This document shows positions 10,553-22,312 of a stretch of 64,000 bases of DNA, in pieces; positions within the stretch are counted from its first letter, which is position 1; every line of letters begins with the position of its first letter. The translations under genes and the position numbers were made by a program. The DNA comes from Linnemannia schmuckeri (lineage: Eukaryota > Mortierellomycota > Mortierellomycetes > Mortierellales > Mortierellaceae): positions 1,240,001 to 1,304,000 of the forward strand of contig JANATG010000006.1 in assembly GCA_029449235.1 (NCBI GenBank). The letters are read 5' to 3'. A model generated the notes under the pieces. The model made no database searches, was not told the origin of the DNA, and saw only the letters and a program-made list of their open reading frames with translations.

Positions 10553-12303
10553 ATGAGCAAGGACAACAACAACGACAGCGAAACTGCTCCCACCGTCCCT
10601 GAGGGTCAGAAGGACTCTCTCAGCTCGTTTGTCGCCACCCTCGCCAGCTTCTCAGGAGACCTCTCTTCCCTCACCTGCCCCAGCTTCTTACTGAGCTCCG
10701 TCAGCTTGCTCGAGTACAGGTGCGTCTCTCTCTCTTACTCTTTTTTTATCTCCATCTCCAATCTAATCGACATGCATCAACATCTCACTTGCTCGCTCGC
10801 TCTTCAAATTGGTGGTGATAAATGCCGTTACAGATGGACGGTTGTCTTTGGAATTCCTTATTAACTGCTTCTCAAGATTACAGGAGAGAGTGTGCAAAGA
10901 ACAACATGACCTGCTGCTAATTGGCCCAATACAACTAACTACTCTTCCTTCTTTACCACGTCGTTAGTCAGTACTGGGGCGACCATCCCAAGCTATTTGC
11001 GTCCATCTCCAAGGGCGAAACCGCCGAGGAGCGTCTCTTGAACGTAACTAGGTGGTTCATCTCAACCTTGTATGGATCTTACTCTTCCAGATCAACGACC
11101 GCCGGTATGGAGAAGAAGCCTTATAACCCTGTCCTTGGCGAGCAGTACTTTGCCAAATGGACTGGCGATGCAGAGACTGGCGACACTGTCCTGAAGGCCG
11201 AGCAAGTCAGCCATCACCCTCCTGTAAGTATTGTTTGTTGGTCTGTTAATCCGTTTGTCCCAACCCTCTGTCACCCCACTTATTTTTTTTACGCGATAAC
11301 AAAAAAAAGACCTGTGAAAAAAAAGAGCATAAACGGACATGGGATTTCTCGTCTCTCTCTCTCGTTTGATTTGGTCCAAGCTCGTACGATTGGATTGGAT
11401 CTGACCTTATTTTACTTTCACTTTTTTTCACGACGGCATGATGTGATTATCCTCGTATGTGCTTGTGTGTGTGACCAACCATACAATATCAACATCGGTA
11501 TCGGTAAAAAAAACAACATCTATACATAGATCATGAGCTTCCATCTCGAGAATAAGAAGGCTGGCGTTATTCTGGAAGGTCATTGCGGCCAAAAGTCTCG
11601 TTTCGCCATGCCCGCAGGAATTGATGTCTCCCAGACCGGCCACGCCATCCTCAGCGTGCCCAAGTTTAACGAGCATTATCTGATCACTCTGCCCAATCTC
11701 AATATTCGCGGCATGGTCACTGGTCGTCCCTCGGTCGAGTTGTCTGGAACGACCTATATCGTCAGCAGCGCAGGACAAATGACAACCATCGAGTACAGCA
11801 CCAAGGGATACTTTTCAGGAGAGCGTCACAGCTTCAAAGCCACGTTGAAGCCCATTGAGGGAGGATCAGCCTTCTACACTGCCCAAGGTGTCTGGAGTGG
11901 AGTCTCGAATTACACCAATGTCAAGACCAACACGACTAGCCTGTTCTTTGACTCGGATACGGACAAGAGTGTCGCACCCGAGCTGAAGCCCCAGGCGGAG
12001 ATGGGTGATCTGGAGTCTCACAAGCTGTGGTCGCAGGTGACGAATGCGATCAACAGCAAGGACTACTCGACAGCGTCGCGGGTGAAGGCACAGATCGAGG
12101 AGGCGCAGCGTGCTCTTGCTAAGGCTCGCAAGGAGAAGGGTGAGACGCAAGCGGATGCCTTGAAGGTGTTTGAGCTTGTGTCGGAGGACAATGACGAGAC
12201 AGGCAAGGCATTCCAGGAGTTGAAGGGCAAGCTTGTGGCGGCCGTGGGCAGCAAAGCTCTGAAGGAGGACGACACGAAACCCCACTGGAGGCTGCGTGAA
12301 TAA
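10553..12303 (+). CDS. KES1: Oxysterol-binding protein-related lipid transfer protein, Kes1/Osh4 type
   Basis: Three exons, 10553-10719, 10968-11223 and 11530-12303, give 398 aa, close to yeast Osh4 (434 aa). Short OSBPs without a PH domain exchange sterol and PI4P between membranes, mainly at the ER-Golgi interface. The family fingerprint EQVSHHPP lies at residues 134-141, exactly at the end of exon 2, so intron 2 starts right after the fingerprint. The upstream WFISTL and the EKKPYNPVLGE motif are typical, as are the later EYSTKGYFSGERHSFKA-like core and a C-terminal KPHWRL. The protein ends soon after KPHWRL, where Osh4 continues about 20 residues further. Start at ATG in TCATCATGA; the N-terminal residues form the lid region. 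Identification firm; the choice among Osh4-7 paralogues rests on length. Confidence 0.93.
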
Positions 12304-12668
12304 ATATGATGATTAGTAGGACAGAGCATGTAGACGCGAACGGGCCAATGGTTCCTTTTGCTACTGCTCCTCTCTCCCTCGCCACCACCATCGCCACCTT
12401 CTAGACTCATTATCAGCATGTCATAATAAAATGCGGCCGAGCTAATTTTTTTCGACTTCCACTCAGTCAGTGACGTTATGTCTCGCTTTAATGCAAGGGT
12501 GACAAGAGTGGGCTTTTTCATGTTTTTTTTCTTTTTTTTTTTTTTCTCTTTCTTTCCTTTCCTTCCCCTTTCCCTCCCTTCTCCTCTCTTCCCTTTATCC
12601 ATTCACATACCCCCATCGCACACACACGCACAACAGAACATTACACCCTATTCCAAACCTGAGAGAGG
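12304..12668. other. Intergenic region between OSBP and WASP genes
   Basis: Contains AATAAA at 12425-12430 for the upstream gene, then a T-rich and CT-rich stretch (12520-12600) that is probably the leader of the next gene. No further gene seen. Confidence 0.5.
12425..12430 (+). promoter_or_regulatory. Poly(A) signal AATAAA of the OSBP gene
   Basis: Exact AATAAA about 120 bp past the stop codon of the OSBP-type gene. Confidence 0.45.
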
Positions 12669-15099
12669 ATGCCAAGCGTAACCCTCCATAATCCCGAGGA
12701 CAAGGCTGCCATCAAGCGCGCCTTGCCAACCACCACTCAGGTTCGCCCTCTTTCTTTTCGTTTCTCACTCTCACTCAAAGGAGAATGCATAGCCCCATTC
12801 TCTCATCTTTCTCGCCATTCCACTCCTGACAACTCTTCTCTCCCCCCTTTCCAATGGACACCACAGCAGACATCCAAACGATCTTCTTTTTTTTTCGTCT
12901 TTTATCCTAACGGCCGTTCGTTATTAATATTGTTTTCTTTTTTTCTTTCTATGGGTCAATTAGAAAATTATCACTGCGACAGTGGCTCGACTCTATGTTG
13001 CCTACCCTGACCCCAACTCGTGGACCTACTCAGGCATCATGGGCGGTCTTGCCTTTGTCCAGACAAAGTCGACCTTCTTTTTTCGCATTGTGGACCTCAT
13101 GGTAATCATTAAACCGGTCTGGACTTAAAAAACAACAAACGTATCTGCCCTAATAACAACCAAACACAGTGTGGTAACAAGGACTTCCCTCACGTCATTG
13201 TCGCTATGATAGGGTTCTAGAGGCGTCATTTGGGAACAGGAGCTGTACGAGAACTTTGAGTACAACCAGGAACGCTCCTTCTTCCACACCTTTGCGATCG
13301 ATGTAAGTACCCACCTTGCCCAGCAGCCCCTTTTATTCTCTTGGCACAGTTTTTGACTGGATAGCATTAATGATTCCAAAGTGAAAAGCACTACAGCCCA
13401 ACACAACAACAATCCAAGCGCACTGCGGAGTCATGGAAATTTACTGTAGACTCTTCGTTTTGTCTATTCATAAAAACTAGAACTGCCTGGCTGCCTTTTC
13501 GTTCGCGGATGACCAGGAGGCAAGCGTCTTTTACAAGAAGGTCTCCAACCGCGAGACTCTCAAGAAATGTAATTGCTCTCGCCCACTCTCTCACTCTGCG
13601 GTTTCTTGGAATATGGAAAAATGTCGCCGAACCTTGAAGAATGAATTATAGACAACAACGAACAGTGCTCAACTTACTAAATGCCTTGCTCAAATTTGTT
13701 GTATACGCACACAACGTATTAATAGCCAAGTCGTCACCCAATGGATCGCCCAGCGCTACTCCAAAATCGAGAAAGAGCGGCTTCTTTGGCAGCAAGAAGG
13801 AGAAGAAGGGCACCAAGGGCAAGCTGGACAAGACCCAAATCGGTCTGCCTTCGAACTTTAGGCATCTTGGCCACATCGGATGGGATCCCAACAAGGGCTT
13901 CAACGTACGTGTAACTGCATCATCATTTTTTCACATTGCGCAACGTGAAAGCAATATATTAACAACGGTATTACGTCCTCATATAGGTCCAGAACATCGA
14001 TCCGGAATGGAAAAATCTCTTTGAGCAGCTGGACAAGATGGGCGTCAGTCAGGAAGATATTCAGAACAACGCCGAGTTTGTGTCGCAATTTGTGCAGTCG
14101 CGTGGAGGACCCGGTGCTACCAAGCCGGTACCTGCTGCACCTGCTAGTCGTCGTGTGGCTCCTGCAGCTGGAGGACATCAGCAAAGCCCGTCCGGTGGAG
14201 CTGTCCCGTCTGCCGCGGTGATGCCTGTCATGAAGCCGACAGTTAAGCCTCCTCCTCCACCTCCTCCTGCCTCTCGTCGCGCTCCTCCGCCACCCCCCCC
14301 TTCACGCCAGTCGCGTGTCGCCCCTGCGCCACCTTCGCCCGCTCCACCAGCTCTCCCAAGCAGAGAGCCGGTTCAAGTGGCAGCTCCACCTTCGCCCGAA
14401 CCTCCTCGCGTTCATGCGCCACCAACTCCTGTACGTGACACCGCTCCTCCACCCCCTCCTCGTCCATCATATGCGCCTCCTTCCTCTCACCAGGCGCCTC
14501 CACCTCCACCTCCCCCTATTCGCGGAGCTTATGTTCCTGCAGTGGCGACACCTCCCCCTCCCCCACCCCCATTCCATTCGTCTGGATCAGGAGCTCCTCC
14601 CCCACCACCTCCTCCTATGGGCGGATTCAACCATGGCGGCCCTCCCCCACCTCCTCCCCCTCCTCCTATGGTAGGCTCCGGTGGCCCTCCTCCTCCACCC
14701 CCACCACCTCCTATGGGGGCTGCAGGCGGCCCTCCCCCTCCTCCACCTCCACCACTCATGGGCAGCGGCGGACCACCCCCTCCACCCCCACCACCAGGCA
14801 TGGGTGGCGCTGGCGGCGGAGCACCTGCCATTGCTCTCCCACCTGGCGGCAACTCTGCTGGCCGTGCAAACCTCTTGGAAAGTATCCGTGGTGCTGGAGG
14901 TATCGGAGCCTTGCGCAAGACTGGTGGCGCCGACGGTTCGGCATCGCGTAGTCCCATCCCTCCCCCTCCACCTGCAGAGGAGGAAGGTAGCAGTGGCGAT
15001 TTGGCCTTGGCCTTGGCGGCTGCTCTGCAGATGCGCAAGTCTCGTGTTGCTGGAAGTGATGATGAAGACGAGACTGACGATGAGAACTGGGATGATTAA
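12669..15099 (+). CDS. LAS17: WASP/Las17 actin nucleation-promoting factor
   Basis: Six exons (12669-12740, 12964-13101, 13213-13302, 13481-13568, 13726-13904, 13987-15099), 559 aa. WASP proteins activate Arp2/3 at endocytic actin patches. Order of parts: WH1/EVH1 domain in about the first 125 residues (LYVAYPDPNSWTYSG, GGLAFV, GSRGVIWEQELYENFEY); a basic stretch (KSGFFGSKKEKKG); a CRIB-like GTPase-binding motif at about 168-183 (IGLPSNFRHLGHIGWD); a very proline-rich centre with long PPPPPP blocks that would bind profilin and SH3 proteins; a WH2-like actin-binding segment (RANLLESIRGAGGIGALRK); and an acidic Arp2/3-binding tail ending DENWDD with the required Trp. Yeast Las17 lacks a clear CRIB, so this copy is more like animal N-WASP. 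Intron 1 starts with an unusual GTTCGC. Confidence 0.93.
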
Positions 15100-15234
15100 A
15101 ATCAAAGGGTACTGATAGTGCGAAGTGTTACTGGCTCTGATGGTGTTTTTGCCACTGTATCCTACACTTCTCTTTCGTGACCCTTTTGTGGAAGATATAA
15201 AAACATAATATTGTTTTGGTTTACAATTGAAAAT

Positions 15235-15240
15235 AATAAA
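15235..15240 (+). promoter_or_regulatory. Poly(A) signal AATAAA of LAS17
   Basis: AATAAA about 135 bp past the LAS17 stop. It lies in the 276-bp gap to the stop of the convergent receptor-like gene. Confidence 0.45.
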
Positions 15241-15375
15241 AACACGGTGCTGAAAAAGACATGCAGAAGCAAAAGGTTGCCAGTTTGCCTCTTAGAGGAG
15301 CATTCGAAAAAAAGGATCTATGGTCGTTTGCCATCAAATTCAGCCTATAGTTTTTAATAAATAACAACAAGCTCG

Positions 15376-18300
15376 TTATAAATCGCGAGGATCGGTAGGA
15401 GAATCAGGTCTGGAAGGCTCGTTTTCAAAGATCGTCGAGGTTCCCACGCCACCAACAGGAGACTTGCCCTTGCCTCCGAACCCTCGCAGCCTGTAAGGGT
15501 GTGGATGTGGCTGAAACGGGACGTTGTAAAGACTACTGGTAGAACTCTTCTTGCGGTGGTGATAGATCCTTGGTCTCGCAGCAGCAGCAGCAGCGGTGAA
15601 CTCAGGGCCACCCTCGGTTGTCTCGTCATCATCGGCGTCTCCATAGAGGTCGACAACATTAATCCCCTTCGAGACCAGATGGAAGTATGCCCCCACAGGC
15701 AGCGGGGGGTGCGAGTAATGCTGGTAGTACGGATGACGAATATCCTCACTTCTACGACTGCTGCGCCCACTAGAAGCTCGCGAGATATGACCATGACCAT
15801 AAGACGAGTTGGAGTACTGGATCACCGAAGGTCGACGTCCACCATTACGTCCTCGACTTGTCGATCGTCTACTGCTACTGCTGCTACAGGACTGCATGGC
15901 AGCGGTGGTGGTGGTTCGATGGTGGGAGGAGACCGAGGGTGGAGTCGAGGACATGAGCGCATGTTGGACAATATTCTCCAGCATCACGCGGTTGTCCGAG
16001 GGGATCATCATTGTTTGGTAGATCGAGTCGTAGTCTGTTGAAGGTTCGTCGAATACAAGTTCTTCGAGCGAGATGGCACCCATAGTTTCCATGTCGTAGT
16101 TGTCCTCGTAGTCCAGGTCAAGGTCAGGGTCGGAATGGTCATCAAGGTCGGAGTCGAGCTCGCAGTCGTAGTCGTAATCAAAATTCATGAACGCGGTAAC
16201 TGCAGTAGCCGTGGGGTCGCAGTCTCCGGTACCAGCAACAGGAGAGGCATCCTTGTCAGAAAGGCTCAACAGAAAGGCGTGGCTGGAGGGTGAGGCATGG
16301 GTGGTAACCGAGTTTGGATATGACCCTTGGTTTTGAAGTATGCGCAGTCCGATAGAGGGGTATGTCTGCTGGGAGTCACTGCTGCAGGTGCTTGTAGTAG
16401 TAGAAGCGGTGGAGGAGAGAATCGAACCAGTTGTCTGTGCAGGATCGCGCGTCCTGCCGACGGCTGTCAATGACACTTTCTGATTGTCCCTTGTACCTGT
16501 AGCCTCCTCTCCTGAACACATCGTCTGAGCCTGCGAAAAAGCGGGAAAAGTACAACGAGGCGAAGATGCAGAAACAATGGAATGGCTCTGTCCCTTGGTC
16601 CGCGTCGCCGAGGTGTGCTGACCCGGGATGGTCGGCAGGGGACCTTGAGTGTACGCCAATAGTTTAGGGCTTGACAAGTTATGAAGGGTCGATTTGGAGA
16701 GTTTAGGTATTAATGAGGCGACGGGGAGCGGGTAAGAGACGAGGGTACTGGCAGTTGAAGATAGAGTACTGGAGGTGAAGGTGGAGGTGGAGGGGATGGC
16801 TGTGAGGGCGCCATCAGCGTTGATGGGTGCAGAGGAGAGCCAAGTAGTAGTGGTGGTAGTGGTGATGGAGGAAGAGTCAGGGAACCGTTCCTCGGGATGG
16901 GCTGCTTGTTCAGGTTTCGTGATTGTGGAAGGTAGTTCGATCGTGATGCGGCATGACTCTGCTCTAGTGCTGCTAAGGTAGAGTGGAGTAGATAATGGTC
17001 GATCAGTCTAACGCAAACACTTTTATGCATATTATGTGACAAAGCGTTAAAAAAAGGAGAAGGCCTTACAGAGAGAGTTGACGATCATTCAGCGACTTCG
17101 AGCATAGTACGAACTCTCCTTCAAGCTCCTCATTCAAATCAGTCACACGGCGCTCACTCCCAATCGAAATGATCATCGATGGCTCAACAATCCCAACTCT
17201 CGACTCCGGATACTTCTCCAGCCTCGTCATATCACTGTCCCTTGGCTCGACACTCGTCCGACTCACTGACGTCGTCGTTGTTGATGTCAACTGGGCCAAG
17301 CATCGATTAGGAGTAACAGGGCGCTGTTGGTGTTGGTGCACGCCCTTGCTAATGCTATTGAGCGGTTTGGGGTAGTTGTGCAAGGAGGCGCTATTGGCAT
17401 GTGCAGAGCCATCCTCATTCTCCGAAGAGGCATATCGGAAGCAACAGAGGAGACACCTCCAATTCCGAAGGCCCGTCCAAAAAGTTGTCAAGTACGTAAC
17501 AACGACTAGGACGATGGCAAGGAAGACAAGGGATACATCTGGGTCGTGTTTCGCAGCTCGGAAGAGAGGTTGTGGGTCAAGGTTGGTTCCATTCACAGTG
17601 AGTTGTTTGTAGGCTGATATTGCTTGACCGAGATAGATGATGCGACCAAGGGCGAGGATGGTGTTCAGGCCAACACAGAAGAGGAGGATGTTCTTAACGA
17701 TCTCGGTTGCCTTGTACAGGCGAAGGACGGCGGGTGAGGGAGTTAGGCTCTTCATCTTGAAGCTTAAAGCGCCGTTCTGCTTCTTGAATTGGAGGATCGA
17801 AAGAACTAGATGTGAGAGAAAAGAGAAGAGAGAAATGTGTTAGAAAGCTTGTCTTCCATGAACAGTACAGCGATAATGATACAAGTGCTCTGCACTTACT
17901 CGCAAACAACAAGCCAAAGACAGCAATGAATGTATTCAGAGTGAGAAGCACAACCATGCGAACCCAATCAGCTTGACTTCCGTTATCCGAGACACGACAC
18001 CCACCACGGTTTCTATAGATATTATAGGCGCGATCCTGGGCAGGAATAACGTACAACGGAATAAAGGCGAGCGCGGGGATGACAATGCAGACACAAATAT
18101 CGCCAATGAGCCGCCGGTGCACGACCATCATGACCCTGGTCTTGTGGCTCCAAGAGTCTCTGTGGTACCGAATACGCTGCTTGGTGATGTCGTAGCCATA
18201 GCTCTCCTCATGGGTGTCATTAAGGTCAAGCCGCGTGACTCGCAGCTTGGCGGCAAGCGTAGGATGCTCCGAGACAAGAGACGTCGTGGTAGACTGGGAT

Positions 18301-19235
18301 GATAATGAGCCGACATCTGGGAGAGGAGACTGCACATGGAGCTGGGTAAACTGGTCAGATGGTTCGGCTGCTACCTGGTTCTGGTTCGCCAAGGGATCAT
18401 CGTCCATGTATTTGGGCCATTTCGGCCACGCCTCAAAAACATCCCCCACATTCTTGGCCTTCATCTTTCTCTGGATTTCCTCCTCCATCACTGCGCGGTT
18501 CTGGTCCGAGATCGGTGTCTTGTCATTACTATTCCTAGCCAAGCAGTAACAACAGAAAACGCTCCGAATACAAGTCTTGATAACCAACCCCATAATGGCA
18601 ACGGGGACCACAATAAACACCGGCATCATGCCCCAAACATCCGATAAACTCCGGATCGACCGTCGTGTAAAACTGAATCCTGCAGCCATGTTCGACTCGA
18701 CTCCTCCCCCACTACCACCATAGGCACGAGTACTCCCCCTGACAGCAGCTGAGTCATGTTCTGCAACGGCCTCGATTAGGCGTGGGCTGACGACTCCAAG
18801 TTTCCGCCGGAGACTGCTGTAGAGGTACCAGGTCCATCGTAAGAGTGATATACCGACTCCGAGCCAGAGGACTTCTTCGAAATGCGCAAACAGGACACAC
18901 GTCTGAAGTTGTGAGACGTTTTTTGGTGTGATGGCGATAGTAGAAACGGCGGTAAGTCCTGAGACAGGTCCATGGGTAGGGTCGATTAGATATGCAGAAT
19001 TAAAGGTTTGCAGGCCAGAGATTTCAGGCAGCGAGAGGTCGAAAGATGAGGGTTCTAGGAGGAACTGGCTGAGGAAGGTCAGGAGGGCGACCAGTAGGAG
19101 CCAGATGAACATGAAGGAGAGAGAGAAGTGTTGACGACGCTCCTTGGCTTGGCGGACCCAGATGGAGATGATGAGGAGGCAGGCAAGGACACTGAAAACG
19201 ACCAGGGCGACTTCAAATGCTGATAATGCAACCAT
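15376..19235 (-). CDS. Polytopic membrane receptor-like protein, weakly Ste3-like GPCR
   Basis: Three exons, 19235-17900, 17805-17070 and 16972-15376; 1222 aa. Hydrophobic segments lie at about 4-27, 38-60, 110-138, 200-224, 378-398, 424-445, 476-498 and 530-550, followed by a hydrophilic tail of about 670 residues. The stretch from HRRLIGDICVCIVIP to the RAYNI and GGC residues (374-413) lines up by eye with the TM4 to extracellular loop 2 region of fungal a-factor (Ste3) receptors (RR..I.D....IP...P, Q..R..I, GC). Cys-rich patches after membrane segments (CCYC, CCFRY) may be palmitoylated. Differences from Ste3: an extra hydrophobic segment and a loop of about 150 residues before the Ste3 TM4 equivalent, and the very long tail, with an Asp/Tyr-rich stretch near FDYDYDCELDSDLDD. 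Exon 3 could start at 16972 or, equally in frame, 6 nt downstream. A non-Ste3 membrane family cannot be excluded. Confidence 0.55.
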
Positions 19236-20968
19236 CGTGGCGACGAGTGAGACTTACAAAAAACAGGTATAGGATAAATAAAAACTCTTCGTGAAGGAAG
19301 AAGGTTGCTATGAAAAAAAATAGGGTATACAGAGATAAGAGATGCCCAAGAAGTAAAGGATGGTTCGAAAGGAGTGAATAGAAGCTGGTGTTGACGATGA
19401 GGAGGCTAAGGTTAATTGCTGCAGCCAAACGATAAGAGGGTGTCAGTTAATTTTGGAAGGGGGCAAATATGTGGGAGGGGCGAAGCAACTGCGAGAGCAG
19501 CAAATAGACAGTTTAACGAAAGGGAAAAAACAAGAAGAAATGAAGAGGAGTCAATGTCAAAAAGAGGATTGAAAGTATTGAGTACAGAATCCAATTGGAG
19601 GCGAAAAGATAGGCGAAGGCGTGAGTGGAATGAAAGGGAGTTGTATAATGTCTTGACAATAGGATATAGGTGTGGTGTGGAGGAAGAGAACGAAGCGTTA
19701 AGGAGGAGGAAGAGGATGCAAGGGTGCAGTTGAAGAGGAAGGAGGAGGATAGAAGAATAATGAATGGGGTTAGAGGAGGATGAAGGGAGGAGGGAGAAGA
19801 GGAAGAGGAGAGCAGGAAAGGGTGAGGACAAATGTCAAAGGAGACGAAAGGGGAAAGAGAAAAGAAGAAGAGAAAGAAGGGAGAGAAGAGAGAGAGGAAG
19901 GAGTGATATAAAAGAAAAAAGAGAAGATATATGGCCATGCGGTCAATGTTGGAAGGCATAGACGATAGCAAAGTGGAAAGGCGAGGATGAGAGACTCGTT
20001 GAAAACAATATAACAATAGGAGAGACATGCAAACCATGAACCTGTTTCCTTCGATTGCTATTGTTGCTATCCTTGTTATTAGCGGCCCATCGAGGGTGAT
20101 TACCAAGTGTCTACATGGACTGCATCAAAAGAGATGCACTAGTCCCCGCTCAGGGCATATTCTCCTTTGTTTTCTCTCCCTCCCTTTTGACACGCTTAAC
20201 TTTATCTTATCCTTTTCCATGTTTGCCTGTTAACGCACTCTCTTCCTTGTTGGCGTTGCTCTCTCTCTCTTTCTCTCTTTCTTCCGTAACAATATCATTG
20301 TGGTGTGTTATCTTGGTTTGAGAGATGAGAGTGAGGCGGAAAAGAGGAAAAAAAGAAAAGAGGAAAAGAGGAAAAGAGGAAAAGAGAAAAAAATGTGGGC
20401 GTTGAAGGAGAGAGAGGTCCAAGCTTGCAGATCGAAACAATAGGCCCTTTGTATCACACGCGTAAAGTTTCAAAAGGCCCTCAATCCCTCCTCCATGTTT
20501 TGTTGATATCTTGTGTTGGCTTGCATTGGCACTAACAGGCGGACAAAAGTAGCAACCAAACAAAAAAAACAGAGATGCTCTCATCCTATGTCCTTTTTGT
20601 TTTTGTCGTCAACGTTGTCGTTTTCGTAGCCGTTGATGTTGTAGTCAACCGTGTTCCGTGAGTTACATCTACTTTTGAGTGCGCCTCAAGACCCTCACCA
20701 TTTTTGGCCATTCTTTCAAAGCGTGAATTTTACGTCATGGTATCGTAGACGAATGTGTTTGCTGCGCCCTCTCCTCTTCCACTCCATTCTCTCACTCTGG
20801 CTACCACCAACCCAAATCGACCAACCAACCAGCAACAGCCAAAAGCAAGGGAGCTGATCGCACCTACACGCCAAAAGAAGAAAAAAAGAAAAGACCGCCA
20901 ATACACTCCACTTTCTTACTTTTCCTTTCTTTCCATCACCACTCACCAACAAAAAACAACTACACATC
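19236..20968. other. Divergent promoter region between receptor-like gene and SRP19
   Basis: About 1.7 kb, strongly purine-rich on the plus strand from 19480 to 20000 (leader of the minus-strand gene). It includes an AGGAAAAG-type microsatellite at about 20340-20395. Open frames here are Ser/Leu/Phe-rich or Arg/Glu-rich composition artefacts. No tRNA or conserved gene seen. Confidence 0.5.
20346..20393. repeat. Purine microsatellite (AGGAAAAG)n
   Basis: Imperfect tandem repeat of AAAAGAGG units in the SRP19 upstream region; the units from about 20355 to 20385 are nearly perfect. Confidence 0.7.
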
Positions 20969-22216
20969 ATGTCAAAGACATCTAGTCTCAACCTCCTTCG
21001 CAAGACCAAGAACAAAGACTCATTCTTCCTCGACGACGACTCTGACCACGAGGATGACCAGATTCAGGAAGACGACGAGTTTGACCTCGACAATATGGAT
21101 TTCCCTTTACCCACCGATGACGCTCCATCATCTTCAGGACAGTACAACAGCCATGGCATCTCAAGTTCAGCACCCTTGACTCCAGAACAGCTCGCTCAGA
21201 TTCAGAGCCTGATGGATACGGGTGCTGTTGGAGGCAAGGGCAACGTTGGCGAGAATGGAGTCCGTTATGTTTCGATGGAGGAGGCTGATCAGTTCAAAAA
21301 GTAACGTGCCTTTAGGGTCTATACTCACACGTTCACTTACATTGGATATTTATCTTGCAGGAAGTCAGCATACACCAAAACTCGTCAAGCATCGGATCGG
21401 CTATTAACTCCTAAACGTGCTGTCTCTCTTCTCTCGGAAACGCCTAAAATAGTTGGATGTGCTTATACCCCTGCTACATTGACGGAACAAAGACAGTGGC
21501 AGAGGGTCGCAGGATTCCAAAGGAAAAGGCTTGTGTCAAGCAACCCTGGGCCAAGGATATTGTCGAGGCATTGAAGGAGCTTATGCTCTCCCAAGCATTC
21601 GAGGTACCTATATCTCTACTTTTACATGGACCTCATATCTTGAACTGGCGTGTTTCGCGTACAGCGATTTTTTTCGTTACTTTTTGCTGACGTTTTTTTT
21701 CCCATTCTTCAATGATCATAAAAGCCTGGCAAGACGCATCCTAGAGACTGGGCTAACCGTGGACGCGTCAGAGTTTTGTTCAAGGACGAGGGTCGCTTCT
21801 GCCACCCCACCATCCGCACCAGTAAGTTATCATCGTTCATTTCAGTTCACTGTTCATTTTCATCCTTGGAATTAAAATAACCAACTCACCACTATCTTCT
21901 AATAGAGAATGAGCTTTTGATCAGGATTGCAGCTTCGATCAATAAAATCCACGCCAGGGAAGAAGCTTCGGGAACCAAGCGACCCGAATACTCGCCCCTC
22001 TCGCCCCTGACCCCTCTCTCGATCGTCATGCCCGGTATGGCCAACGCAGACCCCTTGGCTGGATTCTTGGGAGGAAACGACGACTCTTCTTCATCATCAT
22101 CAGCACAGCCACAGATTGGAGACTCTTCCTCTTCGGGAGCTGCTCAGCCATCACCGGAATCAAAACGCCAAAAGAAGTTGGCCAAGAAGCCAAAGAGAGT
22201 TATGATCCGTGGATAA
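20969..22216 (+). CDS. SRP19: Signal recognition particle 19-kDa subunit (SRP19/Sec65)
   Basis: Four exons (20969-21300, 21453-21603, 21725-21821, 21906-22216), 296 aa. SRP19 binds helices 6 and 8 of SRP RNA and lets SRP54 bind, an early step of cotranslational ER targeting. The SRP19 core begins at residue 112 with WMCLYPCYIDGTKTVAEGRR, the hallmark opening of the family, followed by IPKEKA and the RVRVLFKDEGR strand encoded by exon 3. Flanks are long, as in yeast Sec65 (273 aa; human 144 aa). An acidic N-terminal extension of about 110 residues contains a patch of Asp/Glu around DDDSDHEDD. The C-terminal Ser/Gln linker ends in a basic tail (KRQKKLAKKPKRVMIRG), which is typical of RNA contact or nuclear import. 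The exon 2 acceptor is AATAG at 21452; an upstream CAG at 21360 would not keep the frame. Confidence 0.92.
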
Positions 22217-22280
22217 ATTGCAAGCTCGATGCTGTATTAGTCATGAGGATGCGTGCGAGCAAGTGTACTGTATTAGGAGA

Positions 22281-22286
22281 AATAAA
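22281..22286 (+). promoter_or_regulatory. Poly(A) signal AATAAA of SRP19
   Basis: AATAAA 65 bp past the SRP19 stop and only about 30 bp before the stop codon of the convergent ECD gene. Confidence 0.45.
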
Positions 22287-22312
22287 AAAATTTAATGCAA
22301 ATGTACAAGCGC

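Noticed and set aside
14529..15105. Gly/Trp-rich antisense frames over the WASP proline region
   Set aside because: Pure reverse complement of CCN proline codons; composition artefact.
19213..19428. Hydrophobic 71-codon frame just upstream of the receptor-like gene start
   Set aside because: It lies in another frame over the start codon and has no splice link that would add it to the receptor.
21361..21450. Small extra exon of SRP19 starting after the CAG at 21360
   Set aside because: It would enter the SRP19 core in the wrong frame, and the remaining intron would be about 35 nt. A single 152-nt intron fits better.
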